Shown in pieces: positions 41,970 to 50,511 of a stretch of DNA of 64,000 bases. The notes beneath the pieces were generated by a model. The model did not search any database. It saw only the letters and a list, made by a program, of their open reading frames with translations, and was not told the origin of the DNA. This stretch comes from Cytobacillus dafuensis (GTDB taxonomy: Bacteria; Bacillota; Bacilli; Bacillales; Cytobacillaceae), in contig NZ_CP042593.1 of NCBI RefSeq assembly GCF_007995155.1, positions 3,824,001 to 3,888,000 of the forward strand, read 5' to 3'. The stretch's first letter is position 1. Each line of letters opens with the position of its first letter. The position numbers were made by a program, and so were the translations under genes.

Positions 41970-42019
41970 AGTGAATCTTCCATCAGTGGGGGTCTTACTG
42001 CCCGTTAATCTGCGATAAA
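41966..42019 (+). repeat. R1 repeat, short form (copy e)
   Basis: 54 bp. ATAAAGTGAATCTTCC..CAGTGGGGG is joined directly to TCTTACTGCCCGTTAATC and CGATAAA. Starts on the TAA stop of the M6 protease. The join coincides with the GTGGGGG motif present twice in long copies. Confidence 0.9.
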
Positions 42020-42025
42020 TAATTG

Positions 42026-42060
42026 AAAGGAGGAAGTGCTTAAGAGTACTTCCTCCTTTT
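42026..42060 (+). terminator. intrinsic terminator after the M6 protease
   Basis: Twelve-bp stem AAAGGAGGAAGT/ACTTCCTCCTTT with T-rich tail, beyond the R1 insertion. Confidence 0.9.
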
Positions 42061-42276
42061 ATTTTTGAGAAACATCTATCACTTTTTTACATTTAACGAT
42101 TGGCAGGTCGATAAAATTATGTTTGATTTTATGTAATTGGAGTTTGCTGCATCCTTTCGAAAATGGCCTAGTTTACATAATCGCTCTTTTCATTGGAAAG
42201 AAAATACACACTTTTCAGGATGCAATCATAATATAAAAGAAAAATATTCTGTGAATATTAGTGTGGAGAGATTTGA

Positions 42277-42615
42277 ATGAGCGAAAACTTTAATATACGG
42301 GAACAGGCGATATTAGGACAAGTGGAAAAAATGATAGAGCATTCTATTGATAAACGCATAAATGATCTTTCAAACACTGTCAGTGCCAAACTAACAAACG
42401 AAAATGGCAATGCGAGTATAAAACAAAGTGGAAATGGCATTGTTTATGTGGACAACACTGGAATTGCTTATGCGTTTATCTTGTTTTACCAACATTTTAT
42501 GAAAACAACGGAGAACAAAGATGATATGAATGGACTTTTGGAAAAACTTGAAAAATTGATTGAAGATAATAGAAGTACGTTTAAAGATTATATTTCGAAC
42601 TTTAAAAAGGAATAA
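42277..42615 (+). CDS. hypothetical protein (112 aa)
   Basis: Soluble, helical: a basic/acidic N-terminal helix (QVEKMIEHSIDKRINDL), a central polar segment NENGNASIKQSGNG, a hydrophobic stretch GIAYAFILFYQHF, and a charged C-terminal helix. GGAGAG precedes the ATG. No family recognised. The next gene has a similar NGNSSI motif near its end, hinting the two may be related or act together. Confidence 0.55.
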   Translation: MSENFNIREQAILGQVEKMIEHSIDKRINDLSNTVSAKLTNENGNASIKQSGNGIVYVDNTGIAYAFILFYQHFMKTTENKDDMNGLLEKLEKLIEDNRSTFKDYISNFKKE

Positions 42616-42806
42616 GATTTCTTTTTAAAAAGAGAAGCAGAAATAATCAAACGGAAAAATAAATTAGATTAATACTGTCATAAGGCATCGACAACAGGAA
42701 GTCCATAATAATTAAAAATGTACTTTTTTCCTAGGTATTCTATACTGACCAAAAATTAACTGTATTCATACTTTATATTATTCAAATTGAAAGGGGGGAG
42801 TTTTAT

Positions 42807-43088
42807 ATGAGTTATAAAGATATTGACCAGATTAGTGTCTTAATTGCTAAGCTGGAAGCTGAGTTGAATGCTATTCAGGATGTTAGACAGAAACTAGAAG
42901 CTGAGCTAGTAGCTGAACTTGAAGCTAAACTGGAAGCTGAGCAAAAAGCTGAACTTGAAGCTAAACAAGAGGCTGAAGTAGAAGCTAAACAAGAGGCTGA
43001 AGTAGAAGCTAAACAGGATTCTGAATCTGAGCAAAGAATTAAAATTGACATCGATGTAAGAAACGGAAACTCATCTATTGAAGATTAA
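42807..43088 (+). CDS. coiled-coil repeat protein (93 aa)
   Basis: Almost all Glu/Ala/Lys: residues 15-72 form a heptad-like coiled coil with KLEAEL and two perfect copies of KQEAEVEA (24-bp DNA tandem repeat near 42960-43015). The tail reads IKIDIDVRNGNSSIED. AAGGGGGGAG gives a strong ribosome site. No signal peptide. Low-complexity composition makes homology assignment unsafe; a structural or spore-associated role is only a guess. Confidence 0.6.
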   Translation: MSYKDIDQISVLIAKLEAELNAIQDVRQKLEAELVAELEAKLEAEQKAELEAKQEAEVEAKQEAEVEAKQDSESEQRIKIDIDVRNGNSSIED

Positions 43089-43104
43089 TATTAATTTACA
43101 ACTT

Positions 43105-43146
43105 AGAAGAACAAAGTCATTAAAAATTTGTTCTTCTTAGTTTTTA
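43105..43146 (+). terminator. intrinsic terminator
   Basis: Eleven-bp stem AGAAGAACAAA/TTTGTTCTTCT with T-rich tail, following the coiled-coil gene. Confidence 0.85.
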
Positions 43147-43293
43147 TATTGTTTAATTTTGTCGAATTCCCCCTAAGATAAGCAAGTTAAATTTTTTAAC
43201 CTGCTCCTTAAGGGGAGCTTATCAATTATCTAAGCGTTTTTTGTCTTATAACGATATTAACCAAACCGATCCCAAATACAATAAAACTTATTT

Positions 43294-43701
43294 TCAATTG
43301 TTTTCAAGTAGTATGTCCTTTAATTTTTTGGTTGAATGTTCAGACAGAGTATAAATAGTATGTGTATCTTTTGCATTCATAATAGTGCCTACTGTTCCAT
43401 CTGACCTTGTAAGCCATAGAAAATAAATTTCATCACCTATGTTAATCTTGTATTGAGGGTCTGCCACATCAACAATACCTGGCTGTTTATTTGCACCTTT
43501 AATTGCTTTTTTAATTGTTTTAATCACATCTTTATCAGATAAGACTATCTGTTTTGTTTCTTTATCCATCTTATAAATAGTGATTTCTTCTAAATTCTTT
43601 TCTTATACGGTAGAATTTGAGCTTCGTAAATTACCATTAGAACAAGCAACCAATAGTAGACAAATTAACAAAGTAATCAACTTAGGGACTAATTTTGTCA
43701 T
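43294..43701 (-). pseudogene. lipoprotein gene interrupted by one in-frame stop
   Basis: A single frame from ATG 43701 to 43294 is broken only by TAA at 43605-43603. Before it: signal peptide MTKLVPKLITLLICLLLVAC with lipobox LVAC (Cys20). After it: the body EEITIYKMDKETKQIVLSDK.. ending KLKDILLENN, with DEIYFLWL as a beta strand, reminiscent of small YhfM-like lipoproteins. RBS AAGGGGTG precedes the start. If no suppression occurs, the product is a 32-residue stub; a truncated ORF from the internal ATG at 43569 would lack export. Confidence 0.75.
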
Positions 43702-43822
43702 TCATAACACCCCTTACATATAGACGAAGAAAAAAGCATTTTGGCTTCAAATTTACCAATACCATCCATATAGTACCTCTTTATAATGAAAAAATTATTG
43801 CAAAAATCATTTTTTTAATGAT

Positions 43823-43858
43823 AAAACCAGCAGCCTCAAAGTGAAGACTGCTGGTTTT
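43823..43858. terminator. terminator after the S15 peptidase gene
   Basis: Eleven-bp stem AAAACCAGCAG/CTGCTGGTTTT between convergent features. Confidence 0.85.
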
Positions 43859-43879
43859 AATGTTTTTATATATAATACT

Positions 43880-45769
43880 TTAAAAATCAACCGCTTTTTT
43901 ACCCTCAACGATTGGCAGGTTGATAAAGCTTTGCCCTAGATGCACATTGAAAGTAGCTCCTGTTGTGGAAGGAATGAAGCGCTGATAAGAACTTCCCGTA
44001 ATAATCACTCCGATGCGATGTCCTTTCTTAAAGACATAATCGTCAGGCAATGCTTGCCACTCGAATTTATAATTTTTACCTGGATTAAGTGGATCTGTTA
44101 TTAACAGTGACTTCCAATTTTGCGGATCGAACCAGCCTCGAGTGACAATCTCATACGGTGCTGTATGAGTAGTTTTCGTTGTTTCTTTATAGCAGGCGTC
44201 ATCTGTCTCGGAGCTTTCTCCCCAGCAGGTTTCATTTGTTAATGTCTGGATGCCCTCTCCTCTGCCTTCATGGTTGACCCGGGTATCTGTTCCATAATCT
44301 ACGATTAGCACTGTTAAATTACTTTTCTCTTTATCTACTGTTGCTCGAAGCGAAATTTCTGGCGCACCACTAAAACGAACATCGTTGCTTAATGGTTCGG
44401 TTAGGAACACAAGACGATCATCTTTCACCATTGTTTCGTTTGTAACCATTTCTCTTTCGGTTTGCCGTGGATTATCCGTAAAGGTTTGGGTAAAGTTCCC
44501 TTTTACTGGACCTGTCGTCAATACTCCAGGTGAATCTTGATCTTCTCCAGGTGCAAAGCGAATTTTAAAGGTTTTTGCCTTTTGTTCCGGCCATGAGTCT
44601 TGAGTTTCCCATACATCTGCCGCTCTTTCAATATCAACTGCCGGTTCATCCATAATGCCATTTTGAATGCCTAAGAGCCAGTAATCAAACCAGCGGTGAA
44701 GTGTGTCTACCCACTCCGCCCTGCGGAAATCAAAAGGATCTACGTGCCCAGTTTGGGTCAGCCATAGTTTACGAGGAACTTTTTCCTTATTAAGAGCTTC
44801 CCACCAATCACCAAAATGGTTCATTTTTACGTTTAAATCATTTAAACCATGGATAGCAAATACACTTGCTTTTACATTTTTGACATCTTTCACATAATTT
44901 CTTTCATCCCAAAAATCATTATAGTCCCCTGTTGCGTCATCAGCTTCTCTATTTAACCGGTCGAATACTTGCTGACATGCTTCTTTGCGAGAACTGCTTA
45001 CTACTCTGCTGGCTAACCCGCCAGGCCCATTATTATAGTAAGTAACCCCCGCATAACGATAGTAATTATACCAATTGCTGATCGCACCAATTGGAACGAT
45101 TGTTTTTAACCCTTCTACTCCCGTAGCTGCAACACCGTTTGCTAAAGTGCCGTCGTATGATTTTCCAATCATGCCAACATTACCTGTCGACCAATCAGCA
45201 CTTATCTGTTGATTATTTTTGTCCCATGCCTTAGCTCTTCCGTTAAGCCAATCAATAACAACCTTTATGCTCTCAATTTCCTCGTATCCGCCAGTAGTTG
45301 GACATCCATCTGATTGATTCGTACCGACCATTTCTGGTAATGCTACCGCGTACCCTCTTGGAACAAAATAATTATCATAGAAAAGAGGAAACTTCTCATT
45401 AACCCCATCCTTATCTTTGTCTTTCACTTCACTTTCATTTCCTCTTCCTAATCTTTCATAATAGGGACTGGCATCCATAATAACAGGAACTTTAAGCCCT
45501 TCATTTGATTCCTTCGGACGAATGATATCAACCGCAATCCGGTCAGGCTTACCATTATTGTCAGTGTCTAGGGTTGATTCTACAAAAACCGTTTCACGAA
45601 TAGCGTCTTTGTATGAATACTTCGGCTGCGATTTTACTTCACCTAAAGAATTAACTGACTGTAACTCCTTTGGCTTAATTGTTTCCGCACTTGTAAGATT
45701 CAAAGATGATAGAGTTAAAGCAATGGTAGTTAAAAAAGTGGTTGCTAGAAAGTACTTTTTCTTTTTCAT
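43880..45769 (-). CDS. secreted X-Pro dipeptidyl-peptidase, S15 / CocE family
   Basis: 629 residues. Sec signal peptide (cleavage near LTSA-ET). Alpha/beta-hydrolase core with nucleophile elbow GMIGKSYDGT, catalytic Asp region AIHGLNDLNVKMNH and His in QTGHVDPFD; C-terminal jelly-roll domain (VRFSGAPEISLRATVDKE) typical of X-Pro dipeptidyl-peptidases and CocE. Likely releases X-Pro dipeptides from N-termini outside the cell. Start at 45769 because GGAGGG lies 6-7 nt upstream and the signal peptide begins there; 24 further in-frame codons upstream have no ribosome site. Confidence 0.88.
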   Translation of the reverse strand: MKKKKYFLATTFLTTIALTLSSLNLTSAETIKPKELQSVNSLGEVKSQPKYSYKDAIRETVFVESTLDTDNNGKPDRIAVDIIRPKESNEGLKVPVIMDASPYYERLGRGNESEVKDKDKDGVNEKFPLFYDNYFVPRGYAVALPEMVGTNQSDGCPTTGGYEEIESIKVVIDWLNGRAKAWDKNNQQISADWSTGNVGMIGKSYDGTLANGVAATGVEGLKTIVPIGAISNWYNYYRYAGVTYYNNGPGGLASRVVSSSRKEACQQVFDRLNREADDATGDYNDFWDERNYVKDVKNVKASVFAIHGLNDLNVKMNHFGDWWEALNKEKVPRKLWLTQTGHVDPFDFRRAEWVDTLHRWFDYWLLGIQNGIMDEPAVDIERAADVWETQDSWPEQKAKTFKIRFAPGEDQDSPGVLTTGPVKGNFTQTFTDNPRQTEREMVTNETMVKDDRLVFLTEPLSNDVRFSGAPEISLRATVDKEKSNLTVLIVDYGTDTRVNHEGRGEGIQTLTNETCWGESSETDDACYKETTKTTHTAPYEIVTRGWFDPQNWKSLLITDPLNPGKNYKFEWQALPDDYVFKKGHRIGVIITGSSYQRFIPSTTGATFNVHLGQSFINLPIVEGKKAVDF

Positions 45770-45908
45770 CAAAACCCTCCTCTCCCTATTAAAATCATTG
45801 TAGGTTATGGAGGGGTTTTCTATTAGAGTAATAATTACCAATTTTCTGATTTTATATCCTGTGAAAAAAGCCTTAATTTTCTACGTCCATTATTATCTTT
45901 TCCTCATA

Positions 45909-46183
45909 ATAAAGTGAAACTTCCATCAGTGGGGGTTTTTCGACGCACAGGACGTGCTAGTGCCGACGTTGCCACAGGACGTGGCGTTCTTAGTCGGCTT
46001 CATCCCCCACTGATGGTTAGTTGAACCAATCACGCTCAAAACGCCACGTCCTGTGGCTTTCGCCTGACTAGGACATCGTGTCCGTCGTCGGGCCTTTACG
46101 GGCAGTTGATCCCCCACTTAGGTTTCTTTAATTCTCTCGCAACCTTGAAGTGGGGGTCTTACTGCCCGTTAATCTGCGATAAA
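45909..46183 (+). repeat. R1 repeat, full length (copy f)
   Basis: 275 bp, nearly identical to copy b, with intact hairpin I, twin-hairpin module, complement and hairpin II (AACCTTGAAGTGGGGG..). Bounded by ATAAA on both sides. Upstream of the S15 peptidase gene. Confidence 0.92.
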
Positions 46184-46213
46184 AAAAGGACTGAATTTCT
46201 CAGCCCCTACCAT

Positions 46214-46633
46214 CTATTTATTAAGCTCTTTGTAAGCAATTACTTTTAATGCCATGATTTCTTCTTCTGTTAATTTCCCTTGGATTTCTTGAAGAACCTC
46301 TTCTTTAGAAATAGATCCATTCTGTACCTGTACCCTAATATCATTAAGTTCAGAAATGCCGACTTTTTGAATTAACACTTTTGTTGCCTCTTCTTTTGTA
46401 GTAAACGGCAATTTACTGCTGTCAGCTGTTTCAGCCTCTTCAATAAATGATTTTAGTTCAGGATCGCTTTCAATTGTTTTCTTTATTTCTTCCAATTCTC
46501 CGCTGTTCTCAAGTTCTGCGGAAATAGTCTCCACTACCTTATCGGAAGCAATCTTAGTACCATAGTGATAAACGCCGTAACCAATGACACCAAGCAGAAC
46601 GACAGTGATAATTAAAAATTTGATAATTTTCAT
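46214..46633 (-). CDS. membrane-anchored hypothetical protein (139 aa)
   Basis: One N-terminal transmembrane helix (KFLIITVVLLGVIGYGVYHY) and an acidic helical exterior domain (ELENSGELEEIKKTIESDPE.., ending EEEIMALKVIAYKELNK). This pattern is common in unnamed Bacillus proteins. GGGGTGAGAG precedes the ATG. Not in an obvious operon; function unknown. Confidence 0.65.
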   Translation of the reverse strand: MKIIKFLIITVVLLGVIGYGVYHYGTKIASDKVVETISAELENSGELEEIKKTIESDPELKSFIEEAETADSSKLPFTTKEEATKVLIQKVGISELNDIRVQVQNGSISKEEVLQEIQGKLTEEEIMALKVIAYKELNK

Positions 46634-46903
46634 CTTCTCTCACCCCTTAATTCTCAGGCTTCATTATACTACAAACTGAATGAAAAGATGAGATATTGTT
46701 ATTTACCACTTATTAACCTTACTACTAATATTGGGAGCTCTTGTTTGATTTTCTAATAAGAGTGACAGATTTATCAAAGCCTAAATTATCTAGATTATTG
46801 AACTTGAAGTCGCTGGTAATAACCATGTTTTTTGATCCCATGAGAGGCCACATTAATCATATAAGAAATATAAAATATTACCAATGTAATATCATCCTGT
46901 CTT

Positions 46904-47146
46904 TTAGCTTTTTTCCTCAAAATCAATTGCTTTTTTTTCTTTGGTTTCATAATCACGATTTTTTGGTTTCATTAATTTTCTTATTAAATAAATTTCTAAT
47001 AAAATAAATAAACTTAAAAACGCATTAGCAATTATATGATCTGCGATAGTTTTATACTCCCAAACGTGAGTAATATATGTGAAAATTGCATACACAAGAT
47101 AAAGACCCCAAATAATAGCAAGTACTAAATATACATTTCTTTTCAT
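46904..47146 (-). CDS. small two-helix membrane protein (80 aa)
   Basis: Two hydrophobic helices (YLVLAIIWGLYLVYAIFTYI and IANAFLSLFILLEIYLI) followed by a highly charged C-terminus (RKLMKPKNRDYETKEKK). GGGAGG stands at normal distance. Not recognised. The gap 46634-46903 on its downstream side shows nothing convincing. Confidence 0.6.
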   Translation of the reverse strand: MKRNVYLVLAIIWGLYLVYAIFTYITHVWEYKTIADHIIANAFLSLFILLEIYLIRKLMKPKNRDYETKEKKAIDFEEKS

Positions 47147-47327
47147 TGGAACCTCCCGACTTTGGATATGATTTCATCATATCTCAGAAAAGGGATATTT
47201 TACTAATACTATTTTCTTTTTCTCTTTGAATTTTACTTTTTTTCATCAGCTTTATCTTTTCCCTTTTAATTTGAAAAACAGCTAATCATATTTCGGTTGC
47301 CAGTCTCCCAATAACATATATTTTTAT

Positions 47328-47360
47328 GAGGTCCTGGGTTCATGCCTTCTGTTCTCCATT
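47328..47360 (+). other. decayed tRNA 3' end (possible att relic)
   Basis: 33 bp GAGGTCCTGGGTTCATGCCT.., ending TGTTCTCCATT, matches 26 of 33 positions of the tRNA-Ala(GGC) 3' end at 37963-37996. The T-stem no longer pairs. No tRNA body upstream. May mark the far edge of an older integration. Confidence 0.5.
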
Positions 47361-47390
47361 CAAAAAAACCTTTGATTAAATATCAAAGGT
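47361..47390 (-). terminator. terminator after the racemase gene
   Basis: ACCTTTGAT/ATCAAAGGT stem followed on the minus strand by TTTTTTT. Confidence 0.85.
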
Positions 47391-47465
47391 TCAGTGTGAA
47401 GAAAAAATATCATTGATTGCCTTTTCATGCTGATTGAATCTCAAAGTTTTTTTCTATTCCTATCT

Positions 47466-48470
47466 TTAGTCCAATAAAAAGCCTTGCTTTAAAGGATCGC
47501 GAGGATCTACAACAAATTGATGAAATCCAGTGATATATGCTTGACCTGATACCTTTGGAACAACTGCATTATATGCTCCTACCTTAGTAAGCGACAATAC
47601 TTCACCAATAAACTGTCCATCTGTAATGCACTCGTGAACAAAGCTCTCACCCTCTTTTAAACGTCCATGCTCAACTAGTGTAGCAGCTCTGGCAGAGGTA
47701 CCTGTACCACAAGGAGAACGGTCTACTTGCTCATCGGCAAAAATAGTAACATTCCTTAAGTCCGCTCCTTCTTTATTCGGCTCATCAGAAAAAATCACTC
47801 CATAGATTCCCTTTAATCCTGGTTCAAGCGGATGTTTAACCTCTATTTGGCTTTCAATACAATGTTTGATTTTGCTACCCCATGTTTGAATTTCACGTAA
47901 ATCTTTAAAGTTTACCTTTAAATTCATTTCTTTACTGTCAACTACTGCGTAAAAAGCTCCTCCAAAAGCAATATCAACATTAAATTCAAAGCCATCCATT
48001 TTGATAGGAAAGTCTTTCTTATAAACGAAAGAAGGAACATTTTCAAAGGAAACAGATTCAACCTGGGTCCCACTATATTTCGCATAGGCGATAACCTCTC
48101 CAGCAGGACTATCAATAATAAATTTTTCTTTGCCATTCGAAAGATCGAACATCCCTGTCTCAATTCCAACTGTCATAACAGCAATAATCCCATGCCCGCA
48201 CATCGTACTCCATCCTTCATTATGCATAAACAGCACACCGAAATCAGCATGCGGACTAGCTGGAGGTGTAATGATACAGCCGTACATTCCATGATGTCCA
48301 CGCGGTTCATACATTAAAATTTCACGTAGATGATCCAAGTGCTCCATACAATAGGAACGTCTTTCCAATTGAGTACTTCCTTTTATTTCAGGAAAACCTC
48401 CAGTTATGACGCGTAAAGGTTCTCCTGCTACATGCAGATCAACGGTTGTAAACATTTTGCTAAAGTTCAT
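47466..48470 (-). CDS. proline racemase / 4-hydroxyproline epimerase family protein
   Basis: 334 residues. Both catalytic cysteines are present: Cys91 in MCGHGIIAV and Cys254 in [12 protein letters not shown]. With two Cys it should epimerise or racemise a proline derivative rather than dehydrate it (trans-3-hydroxyproline dehydratases carry Thr at the second place). The N-terminal [13 protein letters not shown] and [11 protein letters not shown] are family segments. GGAGGAG precedes the ATG. It is the last gene of the catabolic region, split from the transporter genes by an R1 copy, and has its own terminator. Confidence 0.88.
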   Translation of the reverse strand: MNFSKMFTTVDLHVAGEPLRVITGGFPEIKGSTQLERRSYCMEHLDHLREILMYEPRGHHGMYGCIITPPASPHADFGVLFMHNEGWSTMCGHGIIAVMTVGIETGMFDLSNGKEKFIIDSPAGEVIAYAKYSGTQVESVSFENVPSFVYKKDFPIKMDGFEFNVDIAFGGAFYAVVDSKEMNLKVNFKDLREIQTWGSKIKHCIESQIEVKHPLEPGLKGIYGVIFSDEPNKEGADLRNVTIFADEQVDRSPCGTGTSARAATLVEHGRLKEGESFVHECITDGQFIGEVLSLTKVGAYNAVVPKVSGQAYITGFHQFVVDPRDPLKQGFLLD

Positions 48471-48507
48471 ATGATCTCCTCCGTATTAAATAATTTTCTA
48501 TTTTCAA

Positions 48508-48666
48508 ATAAAGTGAAACTTCCATCAGTGGGGGGTTCTTTCATCCCCCACTGATGGTTAGTTGAACCAATCGGGCCTTTACGGGCAGTTGATCCCCCAC
48601 TTAGGTTTCTTTAATTCTCTCGCAACCTTGAAGTGGGGGTCTTACTGCCCGTTAATCTGCGATAAA
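48508..48666 (+). repeat. R1 repeat, internally shortened (copy g)
   Basis: 159 bp. Keeps the ATAAA ends, hairpin I (CCATCAGTGGGGGG/TCCCCCACTGATGG with a short loop) and hairpin II, but lacks both the twin-hairpin module and its complement. The two missing pieces are exactly the partners of the long-range pairing. Confidence 0.9.
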
Positions 48667-48691
48667 TTATTATACAAATCTTCTATTTATA

Positions 48692-48727
48692 CCGGCTCTG
48701 TTCCTATTTAACTAGATTCAGAGCCGT
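48692..48727 (-). terminator. hairpin after the substrate-binding protein
   Basis: ACGGCTCTG/CAGAGCCG stem 17 bp beyond the stop; the T-tail is poor, so weak. Confidence 0.5.
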
Positions 48728-48743
48728 TAACGTTTAAAAAAAC

Positions 48744-50417
48744 TTATTTCCCTTCAATATATGTCCACTTATATGAAGCAAATACACCGAATGGATGTGA
48801 GATATAACCTTTAACATATGACTTCATAAGTCGGGCTTGGCCAGATTGGTACATTGGAGAAATGACAGCGTCCTCTTCAATTAGAATTCTTTCTGCCTCC
48901 TGCATATTTTCCCATCGCTTTGCAATATCGGCCGGATTTGTTTTAGCTTCCATTACGAGACGATCAAATTCTTCATTAGAATAATTTGACCAATTATACG
49001 ATCCATTCGAAAGATAGAGATCAATAAATGTAATGGGATCTTGGAAATCTGGTCCCCACCCAGAATAAGTAAGGTCATATTGCATGCTTGATTCAAGCTC
49101 AAGCTTTTGCTTATTCGGCTGCTGATTAATCTTTATTGTAATGCCAGGCAAATTAGTCTCTAATTGATTCTTAAAGTATTCGCTGACTCGTTTTCTATCC
49201 TCGCTATCATAGCTCAAAAACTCTAACTCTATGCTATCAACACCAAGTTCTTCTAAACCCTTCTCCCAATATTCTTTTGCTTTCTCTACTCCTTCTTCGT
49301 TAAAACCTTGATATTTTGCACGGAAGTCTTTTCCGCTCTCATCAAAAGCAAATTCTTTAGGTACTAAGTAGTAAGCTGGGACGGATCCATTATTTAAGAG
49401 ACTATCTGCTGCTGCTTTTTTATCCCAACCCATATCGATTGCTTTACGAATATTGACATTAGCCAAATATTTATTATTTTGATTCATACGGATAAAAAAT
49501 ACTTCAGGTTTAAGCAATGTACTGTATTCTGGAGAACTAGCATATTGGCTAATAAATTCAGAGGTGATTTCTGTTGCATCAATTTTGCCAGTATCATATA
49601 AATTAACTCTTGTAGCCGCTTCTTTTACGACCTTTACATTGATTGTATCTAGCTTAACTGTTTTTGCATCCCAGTAGCTTGGATTTTTCTTATATACCCA
49701 ACCAACCTCATGCTCCCATGAATCAAGGACGAAAGGTCCGTTATACACAAGATTTTCTACTTCAAGCGCATATTTATCTCCTTGAGATTCAACAAATTCC
49801 TTATTTTGCGGGAAAAATACTGGATACGTAATAAGGCTTAAAAAGTAGGGTACTGGATGATCTAATTCCACTTGGAATGTATGATCATCAACAGACTTAA
49901 TACCAAATTCCTCTACCTTTCCATACAAACTATTTTTAGAATCCTGTATAGCAGCAGCATTCTTTATATCATTAAAAAGATAAGAATAAGTTGATAGCGT
50001 TTCAGGGGTGATTGCCTTTTTCCATGCATATTCGAAATCCTTTGCTGTTACAGATGTTCCATTACTCCATTTCGCATCAGAACGAATATGAAAGGTATAG
50101 ACCTTACCATCCTCACTAACTTCATAACTCTCTGCCATTCCTGGAACTGGTGCGTGTGACTCATCCAGCCTGTACAGGCCTTCAAAAATATTATTCATTG
50201 TTCTACTTGAGAGAGCATCAAATAGTCCAAGTGTATTAAGGGTCGGAATCTCTCCACCTTCAACAAGGTTTAATACTTGTTCAGTCGATTTTTCGCTTGA
50301 ATTCTTATTCGAATTTTCATCTGAGGAAGTTTTTTTACTCTCTCCTCCATAACAGCCTGATAAAAAGGTACTAACAAGGAGCATCAAAACAATGACAATC
50401 GTACTTTTCATTTTCAT
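48744..50417 (-). CDS. oligopeptide ABC transporter substrate-binding lipoprotein
   Basis: 557 residues, family 5 (OppA/DppA-like) binding protein. Signal peptide and lipobox LSGC (Cys22), Ser/Asn-rich linker, then AESYEVSEDGKVYTFHIRSDAKWSNG-type signature (written here as AESYEVSEDGKVYTFHIR) and the WGPDFQDPITFIDLYLSNG segment near the C-terminus. Captures peptides outside the membrane for the permease/ATPase genes at 52-56 kb. Lies downstream of the Xaa-Pro peptidase gene. Context suggests Pro/Hyp-containing peptides as ligand. Confidence 0.92.
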   Translation of the reverse strand: MKMKSTIVIVLMLLVSTFLSGCYGGESKKTSSDENSNKNSSEKSTEQVLNLVEGGEIPTLNTLGLFDALSSRTMNNIFEGLYRLDESHAPVPGMAESYEVSEDGKVYTFHIRSDAKWSNGTSVTAKDFEYAWKKAITPETLSTYSYLFNDIKNAAAIQDSKNSLYGKVEEFGIKSVDDHTFQVELDHPVPYFLSLITYPVFFPQNKEFVESQGDKYALEVENLVYNGPFVLDSWEHEVGWVYKKNPSYWDAKTVKLDTINVKVVKEAATRVNLYDTGKIDATEITSEFISQYASSPEYSTLLKPEVFFIRMNQNNKYLANVNIRKAIDMGWDKKAAADSLLNNGSVPAYYLVPKEFAFDESGKDFRAKYQGFNEEGVEKAKEYWEKGLEELGVDSIELEFLSYDSEDRKRVSEYFKNQLETNLPGITIKINQQPNKQKLELESSMQYDLTYSGWGPDFQDPITFIDLYLSNGSYNWSNYSNEEFDRLVMEAKTNPADIAKRWENMQEAERILIEEDAVISPMYQSGQARLMKSYVKGYISHPFGVFASYKWTYIEGK

Positions 50418-50511
50418 AAAAATTCTCCCTCTATCTTTCTCTTTTTATTTATATTAGCGATTCACTAGAATAAGGCTTTATGACATAATGAATAACCAAT
50501 CAACATGCTCA

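Noticed and set aside
45926..46117. 63-residue minus-strand frame
   Set aside because: Lies inside R1 copy f; other R1 copies do not preserve it.
46741..47007. 88-residue plus-strand frame
   Set aside because: Overlaps the better supported small membrane protein gene on the minus strand and has no convincing ribosome site.
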